The position numbers and the translations under genes are program-made. Positions 1 through 7,113 of a stretch of 19,274 nt of DNA are shown here, one piece after another. Under the pieces are notes generated by a model. The model did no database searches. It had not been told where the DNA came from and saw only the letters and a program-made list of their open reading frames with translations. How positions within the stretch are numbered: position 1 is the first letter of the stretch; every line of letters begins with the position of its first letter. The DNA comes from an uncultured Bacilli bacterium (GTDB lineage Bacteria; Bacillota_I; Bacilli_A; RF39; UBA660), in NCBI GenBank assembly GCA_944363695.1, contig CALVUW010000004.1, forward strand, positions 1 through 19,274, written 5' to 3'.

Positions 1-26
1 AAAATCAATCTTTTCAGATTGATTTA
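1..26 (-). terminator. Probable terminator of the tRNA-Gly transcript
   Basis: A perfect 9-bp inverted repeat (AAATCAATC at 2-10, GATTGATTT at 17-25) closes a 6-nt loop. Read on the minus strand it ends in at least four T before the window edge. It lies about 40 bases downstream of the tRNA on the same strand. The stem is AT-rich and the T-tail is cut off by the window edge, so the call is moderate. An imperfect CGTCAC/GTGcGACG pairing at about 34-53 may add a second hairpin. Confidence 0.5.
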
Positions 27-63
27 ATCATTAACGTCACATTGGTGCGACGATTTTACCTTA

Positions 64-137
64 TGGAGCGGATGAAGGGAATCGAACCCTCGTAGTCAGC
101 TTGGAAGGCTGAGGTTCTACCATTAAACTACATCCGC
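64..137 (-). tRNA. tRNA-Gly (anticodon TCC)
   Basis: The minus strand folds as a complete 74-nt cloverleaf. The acceptor stem is GCGGATG/CATCCGC, and the D arm has the usual AATGGTAGAA core. The anticodon stem TCAGC/GCTGA encloses loop CTTCCAA, giving anticodon TCC. The T arm is CGAGGGTTCGATTCCCTTC-like, and the 3' CCA is encoded (64-66). The tRNA should decode GGA and, by wobble, GGG glycine codons. It has its own strong promoter (170-197) and no tRNA neighbour in the window, so it may be a single-gene transcript. Confidence 0.96.
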
Positions 138-169
138 AAAATGCTATATAAAATATATAGACAATATTA

Positions 170-197
170 ATTATACAATAATTTTAAAACATGTCAA
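170..197 (-). promoter_or_regulatory. Promoter of tRNA-Gly
   Basis: Read on the minus strand, a perfect TTGACA (192-197) is followed by a 16-bp spacer and a perfect TATAAT (170-175). Transcription would start about 25 bases before the mature tRNA. Both hexamers match the vegetative sigma consensus exactly. Confidence 0.78.
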
Positions 198-301
198 CAT
201 TTTTTTAATGATTCTTCATTATATATTATTGATTAACCTGTTATATAATATGCAAAATTCTTAATTTTGAGATTTAAAAACTTTATGTTTTACATGATTC
301 A

Positions 302-310
302 TGTTATACT
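302..310 (+). promoter_or_regulatory. Candidate extended -10 for the XRE regulator gene
   Basis: TGTTATACT fits an extended -10 (TGn plus TATACT) and lies 32 bases before the preferred GTG start at 342. No good -35 sits 16-18 bases upstream. Another TATAAT at 244-249 is an alternative. Confidence 0.3.
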
Positions 311-341
311 TATCAATAGTAAAAAAGAAGTAGGTGATACA

Positions 342-1052
342 GTGGATCAGGAGAAAATAGGAAAAAAAATTAAGCAAATACGTCAAAGTCATCATCTAAC
401 ACAAGCTGCCTTTGCCAAACAATTTGGTGTAACTTATCAAGCTGTATCAAAATGGGAAAATGGTAAGAATATTCCAGATATTAGCATTCTAACGCAAATA
501 TGTGATTATTATCATTTAGATATAAATGAATTTTTAACTGCTAATGCTAATTCTAAAAAAAATGGTTTTAACAAGAAAAAAATACTCATTACAGCAGCAT
601 TATGTATCTGTACTCTGATTGCTATTTTTACGGTGATAGAGTTAACGCATTCTCATGATCAAAACTTCGAATTTAAAACTTTATCTACTAATTGTGGTGA
701 TTTTGAAATAACTGGCAGTATTGCCTATAACGATAATAAAACAGTCATTTACATTTCTCATGTCACCTATTGTGGCCAAAAAGATACCACAGTATATAAA
801 CAAATAGATTGTAGCTTATATGAAAGTGATGGAGCATTGGAAAGAAAAGTAGATCACATTAACTATCAACAAGATATTACTTTGGAAGATTTTTTACAAA
901 GAGTAAGTTTTAATGTAGAAAGCTATGACAAGATGTGCAAAAATTATACAGAGGATAGTCTTCACTTAGAAATTGATGCCACAGATGCCGAGGGAAATAC
1001 AACTTCTTATAAAGTTCCTTTAATCTTACAAGATAGTTGTTCTAATACATAA
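342..1052 (+). CDS. Membrane-anchored XRE-family transcriptional regulator
   Basis: This is a 236-residue protein. Residues 1-60 form a classical XRE/Cro helix-turn-helix: the LTQAAFAKQFGV and VSKWENGKNIPD segments are the usual helix 2-3 and following motif. A charged linker leads to one membrane span at about 81-103, then a roughly 130-residue domain predicted to lie outside the cell. Firmicute regulators of this layout probably sense something at or outside the membrane while binding DNA inside, but the ligand is unknown here. The reading frame is open back to a TTG at 267. I prefer the GTG at 342 because AGGTGA (332-337) sits at the correct distance and because the HTH begins there. A hairpin terminator directly follows the stop, so the gene is probably transcribed alone. 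Confidence 0.82.
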   Translation: MDQEKIGKKIKQIRQSHHLTQAAFAKQFGVTYQAVSKWENGKNIPDISILTQICDYYHLDINEFLTANANSKKNGFNKKKILITAALCICTLIAIFTVIELTHSHDQNFEFKTLSTNCGDFEITGSIAYNDNKTVIYISHVTYCGQKDTTVYKQIDCSLYESDGALERKVDHINYQQDITLEDFLQRVSFNVESYDKMCKNYTEDSLHLEIDATDAEGNTTSYKVPLILQDSCSNT

Positions 1053-1075
1053 CTCAACCACAAGTTGAGTTTTTT
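1052..1075 (+). terminator. Rho-independent terminator after the XRE gene
   Basis: Perfect 7-bp stem ACTCAAC (1052-1058)/GTTGAGT (1064-1070) with loop CACAA, followed by six T. The stem begins inside the stop codon of the regulator gene. Confidence 0.75.
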
Positions 1076-1138
1076 AGAGGCCTAATTGCTTGTCTTGAAC
1101 TTCTCGGTTCTCTTAAAATAAAAGTGGAGGTCGATATT

Positions 1139-3091
1139 GTGAGTAAAAACAAGAAATTAATATATGGAATAATCGTTTTTGTTCTACTGATTTTGATTGT
1201 CATTTTATACGTGTTTCACCAACAAAGCGTCAATCATCAAGAAGTAGCCCTTGTAGATAGTCTAATTAAAGAACAGGAAGAAAAAGAACAGCAGTTTGCA
1301 ATAGAAGGTTATCGTATAGATGAGCCAAATATTATTGTGAATCCATATGGAAATTCACCACTTAGTGCATTAGTTCTATTTGAAACAGATGAGGCAATCG
1401 CGCCAACGGTAACTATCGTAGGGAAAGATGAATTAACAACCTATACGCATACGTTTGATGAGGCAACACAGCATTATTTACCAATTTATGGACTATATGC
1501 TGATTATAATAACGAAATTAAGATTGAATATGGTGATAACAGTACAACGATTTATATTCAAACTGATCCACTACCAGAAGATATGATTCTGCCAACAGAA
1601 GTGACAGCAGATAAGCAACAATTAACAAATGATCTATATTTTTATACACCATCTAGTAGTGGCTATACCTGCGCTTATGATGTAAATGGTGACGTACGTT
1701 GGTATTTAACAGAAAATGCTTTATGGGAGATTAATCGTCTACAAAATGGTCACTTATTAGTAAGTACAGAGCGTTTAATTAATACACCATATTATATGAG
1801 TGGATTATATGAAATAGATTTATTAGGCAAAATTTATACTGAATTCAGTTTACCTGGTGGCTATCATCATGATTATTACGAACTAGAAAATGGTAATTTA
1901 CTAATTGCTAGTGATAATTTTAATAGTGATGACGGAACAGTGGAAGATTACATTGTTGAATTAGATCGTCATAGCGGTGAAATTGTTAAAACGTTTGACT
2001 TAAAAGATATTTTACCAATGGAAGACGGCAAGAGTGAAAACTGGATTGCTTATGACTGGTTCCATAATAATTCTGTTTGGTATGATCAAAAAACAAACTC
2101 CATTACTTTATCAGGACGTCATCAAGATGCAGTTATTAATATTGATTATGATAGTGGTGAGTTGAACTGGATTATTGGTGATCCAACCAATTGGAGTGAA
2201 GAGTATCAATCCTATTTCTTTACACCGGTAGGGGATGATTTTGAATGGCAGTGGAGTCAACATGCAGCGATGATCACACCAGAAGGGTATGTTTTTCTAT
2301 TTGATAATGGTAATAATAAATCTAAAAATGAAGAAGAATATGTACCGGCAGAAGAGAGCTACTCACGTGGCGTTATGTATAAAATTGATACAACTAACAT
2401 GACCATTGAACAGATTTGGGAATATGGAAAAGAGCGGGGGAGTGAATTTTATTCTCCTTATATTTCTGATGTTGATTATCTAGATCAAAATCATTATATA
2501 GTTCATTCTGGAGGGATTGTTTATGTGGATGGCAAAAATTCGAATCAGCCAGCTGGTTTTAGTGAGAATACAACGTTAGTTTCAGATACAGTAGAACTAA
2601 TCGATGATCAAGTGGTATTTGAATTAAAACTACCCACGAATAATTACCGAGTAGAAAAAATGAGTTTATACAGTGAAAATGAAAAATTTGAAATAAAACA
2701 AGCCGTTAGGTTAGGCGATTTAGGTATTACGAAAGTAGATAATACTAAAGTAGGGCCAATTCTATCCGCCGTTCCAACCGATGACAGTTATCAGACGCAT
2801 GATATTACATTAACGAAAGAAGTAGATCGTTTAGTGTTAACTGGTCAATTTAAACGGGATTCACAAGTAAAATTATTATTATATCAAGGCATGTTCTCAC
2901 AAGTGTATGACATTAGAATTAGTAAAAAACCATATACAGCCTTATGCGTGGATATCTTCACAGAAGAAGAAACTGAAAATGGTATCGTTATTACTAAATA
3001 CATTAATGATGTTGGGTTAAGTGGCAAGTATTCTATTTATCTTGAGATAGATGGTGTCTTATATGATACTGATCAATATGTAACTTTTTAA
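1139..3091 (+). CDS. assT: Membrane-anchored arylsulfotransferase (AssT family)
   Basis: This 650-residue protein has an N-terminal signal anchor (basic start, then a hydrophobic stretch at about 7-25), so the catalytic domain should face outward. The body reads as the ASST beta-propeller family, which moves sulfate from an aryl sulfate donor to a phenolic acceptor without PAPS. Key residues can be placed: His243 in YHHDYYELENGN, His309 in DWFHNNSV, Arg327 in SGRHQDAV and His375 in WSQHAAM. The 18-residue spacing His309 to Arg327 equals that of His356-Arg374 in E. coli AssT as I remember it, making His375 the likely counterpart of its transient sulfohistidine. The GTG at 1139 is preferred because GGAGG (1126-1130) precedes it by 8 bases; the upstream in-frame GTG at 1124 overlaps that site. 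The substrate cannot be deduced. No dsb-like partner is adjacent. Confidence 0.85.
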   Translation: MSKNKKLIYGIIVFVLLILIVILYVFHQQSVNHQEVALVDSLIKEQEEKEQQFAIEGYRIDEPNIIVNPYGNSPLSALVLFETDEAIAPTVTIVGKDELTTYTHTFDEATQHYLPIYGLYADYNNEIKIEYGDNSTTIYIQTDPLPEDMILPTEVTADKQQLTNDLYFYTPSSSGYTCAYDVNGDVRWYLTENALWEINRLQNGHLLVSTERLINTPYYMSGLYEIDLLGKIYTEFSLPGGYHHDYYELENGNLLIASDNFNSDDGTVEDYIVELDRHSGEIVKTFDLKDILPMEDGKSENWIAYDWFHNNSVWYDQKTNSITLSGRHQDAVINIDYDSGELNWIIGDPTNWSEEYQSYFFTPVGDDFEWQWSQHAAMITPEGYVFLFDNGNNKSKNEEEYVPAEESYSRGVMYKIDTTNMTIEQIWEYGKERGSEFYSPYISDVDYLDQNHYIVHSGGIVYVDGKNSNQPAGFSENTTLVSDTVELIDDQVVFELKLPTNNYRVEKMSLYSENEKFEIKQAVRLGDLGITKVDNTKVGPILSAVPTDDSYQTHDITLTKEVDRLVLTGQFKRDSQVKLLLYQGMFSQVYDIRISKKPYTALCVDIFTEEETENGIVITKYINDVGLSGKYSIYLEIDGVLYDTDQYVTF

Positions 3092-3175
3092 AAAGTATAA
3101 AGGTGTTAAAAAAAATCAACACTATACATGGCTTATTTGTGCTGCCCAAAACATGAAAAATATAGCAATAAAAAA

Positions 3176-3209
3176 TGATAATGTAGGAAAGAAACCTATT
3201 ACATTATCA
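3176..3209 (-). terminator. Second hairpin with T-tail, minus orientation
   Basis: A perfect 10-bp stem, TGATAATGTA (3176-3185) and TACATTATCA (3200-3209), is followed on the minus strand by six T (A run at 3170-3175). It lies beyond the bidirectional terminator at 3318-3352, so it may be a backup for the regulator transcript. The rest of 3092-3317 shows no gene. It holds an imperfect pairing around 3095-3127 and an imperfect 10-bp hairpin at 3281-3306 (one mismatch, one G-T pair). Confidence 0.5.
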
Positions 3210-3317
3210 TCAACTCTATATAATTTTATAAGAAAAATTAAAAATATCATAAAGTTAAACAAAAAAATATATTCATAAGAAAACCTCTAGAAAAATCTAG
3301 GAGTTTGTCTACACTCT

Positions 3318-3352
3318 GAAAAACTATAAAGAGAAGTTCTTTATAGTTTTTT
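3318..3352. terminator. Bidirectional terminator between assT and the tandem-XRE gene
   Basis: The 14-bp perfect stem runs AAAAACTATAAAGA (3319-3332) and its complement (3338-3351), with a 5-nt loop. It has six T on the plus side (3347-3352) and five T on the minus side. It stands between two convergent genes and can serve both, though it is 13 bases from the end of the minus-strand gene and over 200 bases from the end of assT. Confidence 0.8.
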
Positions 3353-3364
3353 GTATGTGATTTT

Positions 3365-3820
3365 TTAATTAAAGATGGGTACCTTGTTAGATTTGGCACC
3401 ACAAATTTCGTTTAATGAAATACGATAGGTGATGGATAATAAAATTAATTTCTCAGTTGGTATTCTAGTTCTACCATCTTCATAATATGAATAAGTTGAC
3501 TGATGTATTTTTAAAGTTTTTGCAAAATCACTTTGTGTCTTGTTTAACTTTAATCGCTGCTTTCTTAATTGTTGGCCAATAAAGCCAATATCGATGTCAT
3601 CTGGATATTGTATAGCTCGTTTGTCGATACTGATGCCTAACATATACTCTAAATTAGTATGTAGTATTTGTGCTAATTTGACTAATTTTTCAATTGGGAA
3701 GTTAACATCGCCTAATTCCCACATCGTGTAAGTAGAGCGTTTGACTCCTAGTAGTTGAGCAACATCACGTTGTGTAAGGTCATGATCTTCCCGTAAATCT
3801 CTGACTTTACCATGTTTCAT
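3365..3820 (-). CDS. Regulator with two tandem XRE helix-turn-helix domains
   Basis: The protein is about 151 residues and consists almost only of two XRE/Cro domains, at about 4-61 and 84-141, joined by a short linker. The copies share a framework: LTQRDVAQLLGVKRSTYTMWE and KTQSDFAKTLKIHQSTYSYYE, then a Pro-x-Glu-Lys-Leu segment, suggesting an internal duplication that has since diverged. No membrane or sensor domain is visible, so it is a cytoplasmic DNA-binding protein. I chose the ATG at 3820 because a GGTGG element lies 7 bases upstream; a GTG at 3832 has no good ribosome binding site. It is divergent from the peptide-export operon at 3953 with about 130 bases between starts, making it a candidate regulator of that operon by position only. 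Confidence 0.83.
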   Translation of the reverse strand: MKHGKVRDLREDHDLTQRDVAQLLGVKRSTYTMWELGDVNFPIEKLVKLAQILHTNLEYMLGISIDKRAIQYPDDIDIGFIGQQLRKQRLKLNKTQSDFAKTLKIHQSTYSYYEDGRTRIPTEKLILLSITYRISLNEICGAKSNKVPIFN

Positions 3821-3865
3821 GTTCTTTACCACCCAGATTCATTGTATTACAGGAGCTAAATTACT

Positions 3866-3894
3866 TTGAAATTTGTCAAAATAAGTCATAATAA
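3866..3894 (+). promoter_or_regulatory. Candidate promoter of the peptide-export operon
   Basis: TTGAAA (3866-3871), 17-bp spacer, TAATAA (3889-3894). A short inverted repeat, TTTG (3865-3868) and CAAA (3877-3880), overlaps the -35 and could be part of an operator. The match is reasonable but ordinary for such AT-rich DNA. Confidence 0.4.
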
Positions 3895-3952
3895 CATCTT
3901 GCCTAGTCTATTTTTTTATTTGTAACTAAAGATATAGTAGGAGGTGTTATTA

Positions 3953-6046
3953 ATTAGAACGGTTCCTTATGTAAAACAACAAACGGAAGCAGATTGTGGT
4001 ATTGCTTGTTTATTAGCCATCATTCGTTTTTATGGTCATACAGTACCAAGAGAATGGCTTTATAAAGAAAGTCATTATACGAAAGAAGGAGTAAGTATGC
4101 AAGGACTGTTACAAGCTGCTGAAAAGTTGGGATTTATAGGGCAAGGAGTAGAGTGTTCTTTTAATAAACTCGAACCCCTTTCTTTGCCGGTTATCGCTCA
4201 TACTAAAATACAAGATAGAATGTATCATTTTGTTGTGATGGTAGAAGTGGGGAAACAAACTATTAAGATTATGGATCCAGCTAGTGGTTATACTCGTATG
4301 ACAAAGGAGCAATTTGAGGAAATAACGACTAACTATTATTTAATAGTATCACCAACTAGCCAGCTGCATTCTGTTACTTATTATTCGGTGATAGCAGCTT
4401 GGCAAAAACAATTTTTAAGGCAACATAAATGGTTATTGATATATTTGGTGTTTTTAGTTTTAGTATTAATTGGTTTAGAATATAGTTTACTATTTCAATT
4501 TAAAGTTTTATTAAATATTGCCCTACTACCTGGTTCTATTACCAACGCCTTTCAATTGATTTTCTTTTTTATGCAATTATTATTACTGAAATATTTTGTA
4601 AAATATATCATAACTAAGTATCAATTGTACATAGAGTATAGTTTTAATCGTAAATTGAAAGTGCAATTTTTTAAACAACTAGTAACACTTCCTCTTCCTT
4701 ATTATCAATTAAGGGATCATGGCAAAATTTTGTCCCTAATAGATGATATGGATTTTATTAGTCAATTTAATAGTAAGTGTTTGTACATTTTGTTCTATTA
4801 TTTTGTGTTGCTCATTGGTTTAGATATTTATATGTATTATTTATCTAGCCATATATTTATGATCATTTTATTAGGACATATATTATTTACAGGACTGATT
4901 TTATATGAAAAGAAGAGAATGCAGCAGAAATATAAGCTTTGGTATCAACATAAAAGCGGACGTTATCGCTTAGAACAGAGAATATTAGGCTCGATTGAGA
5001 GGATAAAGGGTTTACATCAGGAGAAAAGTGCAAGAGGAGAAATGAATCATCAAGAACATATTTTTCTGAAAGCTAATTACGAGTTTCATGCACAGCAGCA
5101 AAAGCAGCAACTACGTTTTCAATTATTAGAAAACCTACTATATTTGGGGGTTATTGCTATGGTTACTTATTATTTTATTATAGGTAAATTATCTATCTCG
5201 TTAACTACTTTTATTCTATTAGAAGGGTTTATTATTAGTGCTTTACAGAATTATAATCAATTATTGTTTCTATATTTAGAATGGCAGTTATATCGGGAGG
5301 CTTTAGTGAGAGTTCATGAATTTTTTTATTGTCAGCCAGAAAAATTATTGCCACACTCTCAGCTAACTATAACCGAGCCACTAGTATCCATTACGATTTG
5401 TAATTTGTCGTTTGCTTATGAAAATCAGGAAATTTTAAAACGGATTAATCTTTATCTTTTTCAACGAGATAAAGTGTTTTTATCTGGAAAAAGTGGTAGT
5501 GGCAAAAGTACCTTAGTAAAGTTGCTGGGCCGTTATTATCCGGTGTCGTATGGTTATATTCAAATCAATCACCGTGATATTACTCATTATAATTTGGAAG
5601 CTATTCGGCAACTGGTATCTTATATTACACCTAAAAGTATTAGCGCCGCTGGATCAATACAAGATATTATTATGGATAAACGCCCTTATCAAGAGAAAAA
5701 GTTGAAAAAAGTTTTATCCATTTGTGGTATTTTAGGTATGTTAACTAAAAAAGGATATACACTTAAAACCTATTTAGCAGAAGATGCATCCAATTTAAGT
5801 AGTGGTGAGCGGCAACGACTTTTGTTAGCGCAAGGCTTATATCACGAAAGCGAGTTGTATATATTGGATGAATGCTTATCTATGGTTGATATTGCAACTG
5901 AGAAAAAGATCATTACTAGATTATGTCATGAATATCAGGATAAAATGATTATTTACATTTCTCATCGTGTACAACTGCAATACTTATTTACCCGTGTTTT
6001 TTATCTTCACCAAGGATGTTGTTATGAAAAAAAGAACAAGCCTTAA
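3953..6046 (+). CDS. C39-peptidase ABC exporter for double-glycine peptides
   Basis: A 697-residue three-part exporter that cleaves double-glycine leaders and exports the mature peptides. An N-terminal C39 cysteine peptidase (about 1-130) has the full triad: Cys15 in EADCGIACL, His92 in YHFVVM, Asp108 in MDPAS. The membrane domain spans about 155-450. The ATPase has Walker A GKSGSGKS (about 513-520), signature LSSGERQR (615-622, usually LSGGQ), Walker B ILDE (Asp639, Glu640) and His671. No HlyD-type adaptor gene of normal size is present. The start is odd: AGGAGG at 3939-3944 overlaps the only in-frame GTG (3944), and the well-spaced codon is ATT at 3953. Starting there gives a normal length before Cys15. 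TTA at 3950 is an alternative. The 3' end overlaps the next gene by 23 bases. Confidence 0.92.
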   Translation: MRTVPYVKQQTEADCGIACLLAIIRFYGHTVPREWLYKESHYTKEGVSMQGLLQAAEKLGFIGQGVECSFNKLEPLSLPVIAHTKIQDRMYHFVVMVEVGKQTIKIMDPASGYTRMTKEQFEEITTNYYLIVSPTSQLHSVTYYSVIAAWQKQFLRQHKWLLIYLVFLVLVLIGLEYSLLFQFKVLLNIALLPGSITNAFQLIFFFMQLLLLKYFVKYIITKYQLYIEYSFNRKLKVQFFKQLVTLPLPYYQLRDHGKILSLIDDMDFISQFNSKCLYILFYYFVLLIGLDIYMYYLSSHIFMIILLGHILFTGLILYEKKRMQQKYKLWYQHKSGRYRLEQRILGSIERIKGLHQEKSARGEMNHQEHIFLKANYEFHAQQQKQQLRFQLLENLLYLGVIAMVTYYFIIGKLSISLTTFILLEGFIISALQNYNQLLFLYLEWQLYREALVRVHEFFYCQPEKLLPHSQLTITEPLVSITICNLSFAYENQEILKRINLYLFQRDKVFLSGKSGSGKSTLVKLLGRYYPVSYGYIQINHRDITHYNLEAIRQLVSYITPKSISAAGSIQDIIMDKRPYQEKKLKKVLSICGILGMLTKKGYTLKTYLAEDASNLSSGERQRLLLAQGLYHESELYILDECLSMVDIATEKKIITRLCHEYQDKMIIYISHRVQLQYLFTRVFYLHQGCCYEKKNKP

Positions 6047-6389
6047 GATTTTGTATGGACAAACGTTGGGTGTTGCTATCTGGCTTATCTTGATCATTCA
6101 GCAAACCTGTATGAAATTACCAATATATCAAGTCCAAGAAGCAGTTTGTTTGGATCAAAGAACATTGCTATTAAAAGTCGATGCTGAGCTGGAAAGACAG
6201 TTGCAGCAAAATCAGTTCTTTTATTATCGTTCTAATAAAATAATGTACGAGTGGGAAAAAGGGAATGAAACACAAACTTTAATCTTACATGTACCGACTA
6301 ATATTTGTCAGGATCAAACGATTACCATTTCAATTTTAATGAAAAAACAAAAATTATATTCAATATTATTAGAGAATTGGAGGAAATGA
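6024..6389 (+). CDS. Small single-span membrane protein of the export operon
   Basis: The 121-residue protein has a basic start (MKKRTSLK), one membrane span at about 11-26, and then about 90 residues, predicted mostly outside, with alternating hydrophobic residues suggesting beta strands. I recognise no family. It begins inside the exporter gene (ATG at 6024 after AAGGA) and its stop TGA shares a base with the start of the first peptide gene (TGATG), so translation is probably coupled. It sits where such operons usually carry a HlyD-like adaptor of over 400 residues, so it may be a minimal adaptor. An immunity protein is the other main possibility. The sequence does not decide between them. 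Confidence 0.7.
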   Translation: MKKRTSLKILYGQTLGVAIWLILIIQQTCMKLPIYQVQEAVCLDQRTLLLKVDAELERQLQQNQFFYYRSNKIMYEWEKGNETQTLILHVPTNICQDQTITISILMKKQKLYSILLENWRK

Positions 6390-6535
6390 TGAAACAATTA
6401 ACAAAAGAAGAATTACAAGCAATTAAAGGAGGCAGCGCGCTAGCCATTGGTTTGTCTGTAGCTGCTGTTATTGTGTTTTTGGCCGGTTTTATTGAAGGCT
6501 TTGTACACCCTAAAACGTGCGGAGGTGAAAAATGA
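6389..6535 (+). CDS. Putative class IIb bacteriocin peptide 1 (GG leader)
   Basis: A 48-residue precursor. Leader MKQLTKEELQAIKGG (15 residues) fits the double-glycine pattern (Leu, Glu-Leu, Ile, Gly-Gly) cut by C39 peptidases. The predicted 33-residue mature peptide is a hydrophobic segment (SALAIGLSVAAVIVFLAG) followed by GFIEG, a GxxxG motif, then FVHP and a Cys three-quarters along the tail (KTCGGEK). The hydrophobic helix, GFIEG and lone Cys near the end recall the lactobin A/cerein 7B type. GGAGG (6379-6383) favours ATG 6389 over ATG 6386. Its stop overlaps the next gene's start (ATGA). A pheromone rather than a bacteriocin cannot be excluded. Confidence 0.82.
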   Translation: MKQLTKEELQAIKGGSALAIGLSVAAVIVFLAGFIEGFVHPKTCGGEK

Positions 6536-6702
6536 GAGTATTAAATCAGCAAAAATTAGCAGAAATTAGAGGTGGTTTTAGTTTATCAGCTTCTATGTTA
6601 AACAGTATAAATAATTTAGTTGAATTATTAATGGAAGCCGGAAAAAAGTTAGGCTCTGCTGTTAGAAGAATGAGTAGTAATCAGATTTGTCCCTTAGAAT
6701 AA
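6532..6702 (+). CDS. Putative class IIb bacteriocin peptide 2 (GG leader)
   Basis: A 56-residue precursor starting at an ATG that overlaps the previous stop (ATGA), with GGAGGTGAAA upstream (6521-6530). Leader MRVLNQQKLAEIRGG has 15 residues, like peptide 1, and the same Leu...Leu..Ile-(Lys/Arg)-Gly-Gly spacing. The predicted 41-residue mature peptide begins FSLSASMLNS, has an amphipathic helix-like middle, the GxxxG motif GKKLG (mature residues 22-26), a cationic VRRM, and a single Cys near the end (ICPLE). Two consecutive leaderless-cleavable peptides each bearing GxxxG is the signature of two-peptide bacteriocins. No obvious terminator follows, and no separate immunity gene is visible before rpsU. 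Confidence 0.8.
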   Translation: MRVLNQQKLAEIRGGFSLSASMLNSINNLVELLMEAGKKLGSAVRRMSSNQICPLE

Positions 6703-6788
6703 ATTTAAAATTTTGAGATTGATTGTGCCTTTTTAGGGCCAAATATACGAAAAAAGTGGTTAAAAGTTAAAAAAATCACAAAAATTTG

Positions 6789-6818
6789 TTGTTTTTTGTA
6801 GAGCCCCAGTGTTATAAT
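6789..6818 (+). promoter_or_regulatory. Promoter of rpsU
   Basis: An extended -10, TG-T-TATAAT (TATAAT at 6813-6818), with a weak -35 TTGTTT (6789-6794) and an 18-bp spacer. It lies 35 bases before rpsU. The gap 6703-6788 is AT-rich with no gene or clear terminator. Confidence 0.5.
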
Positions 6819-6852
6819 CATTTGTAGAAAAAACGAAGGGAGGGATAACTGT

Positions 6853-7059
6853 ATGACACAAGTGCAAGTGAAGAATGGTAATCTAGATTTTGCTATTAAA
6901 AAATATAAACAAAAGCTTGCTAGAAATGGTGTCCCTTCTGAAGCGAAGAAACATGATGCATACGATAAACCAGGCGTTCGTCGTAGAAAAGCTAAAAAAG
7001 AAGCAATGAAAAATGCACGCAAAAACGAACGGAAACAACATAAAAACAATAGAGACTAA
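6853..7059 (+). CDS. rpsU: 30S ribosomal protein bS21
   Basis: A 68-residue, strongly basic protein. The N-terminal half matches bS21 (VKNGNLDFAIKKYKQKLARNGV), and the C-terminal half is the Arg/Lys-rich helix (GVRRRKAKKEAMKNARK) expected of the family. bS21 is a small-subunit protein near the mRNA exit that aids initiation. GGGAGGG lies 8 bases before the ATG. The gene opens the conserved Bacillus-like block rpsU ... yqfC-yqfD; yqeY, often next to rpsU, is not here. A modest T-tailed hairpin follows. Confidence 0.93.
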   Translation: MTQVQVKNGNLDFAIKKYKQKLARNGVPSEAKKHDAYDKPGVRRRKAKKEAMKNARKNERKQHKNNRD

Positions 7060-7080
7060 GAAATTAGTTTCTTTTTTTTT
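7058..7080 (+). terminator. Weak terminator after rpsU
   Basis: AAGAAA (7058-7063), loop TTAG, TTTCTT (7068-7073), then a run of T to 7080. Only six A/T-rich pairs, so read-through into yqfC is likely, and no separate yqfC promoter was found. Confidence 0.4.
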
Positions 7081-7113
7081 CGTTGTCCACATACACTAGA
7101 CTAGGTGAAGAAT

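Noticed and set aside
1090..1119. Promoter of the arylsulfotransferase gene (TTGTCT, 18 bp, TAAAAT)
   Set aside because: The predicted transcript would start at the ribosome binding site, so the match is probably chance.
3540..3731. Open frame of 63 codons on the plus strand
   Set aside because: It lies wholly opposite the tandem-XRE gene, has no plausible ribosome binding site and its composition mirrors that gene.
3944..3946. GTG 3944 as the start of the exporter
   Set aside because: It overlaps the AGGAGG binding site itself, leaving no spacing for initiation.
6705..7092. Two open frames on the minus strand (114 and 69 codons)
   Set aside because: They are antisense shadows of rpsU and its upstream region, rich in Phe/Ser from A-rich coding DNA.
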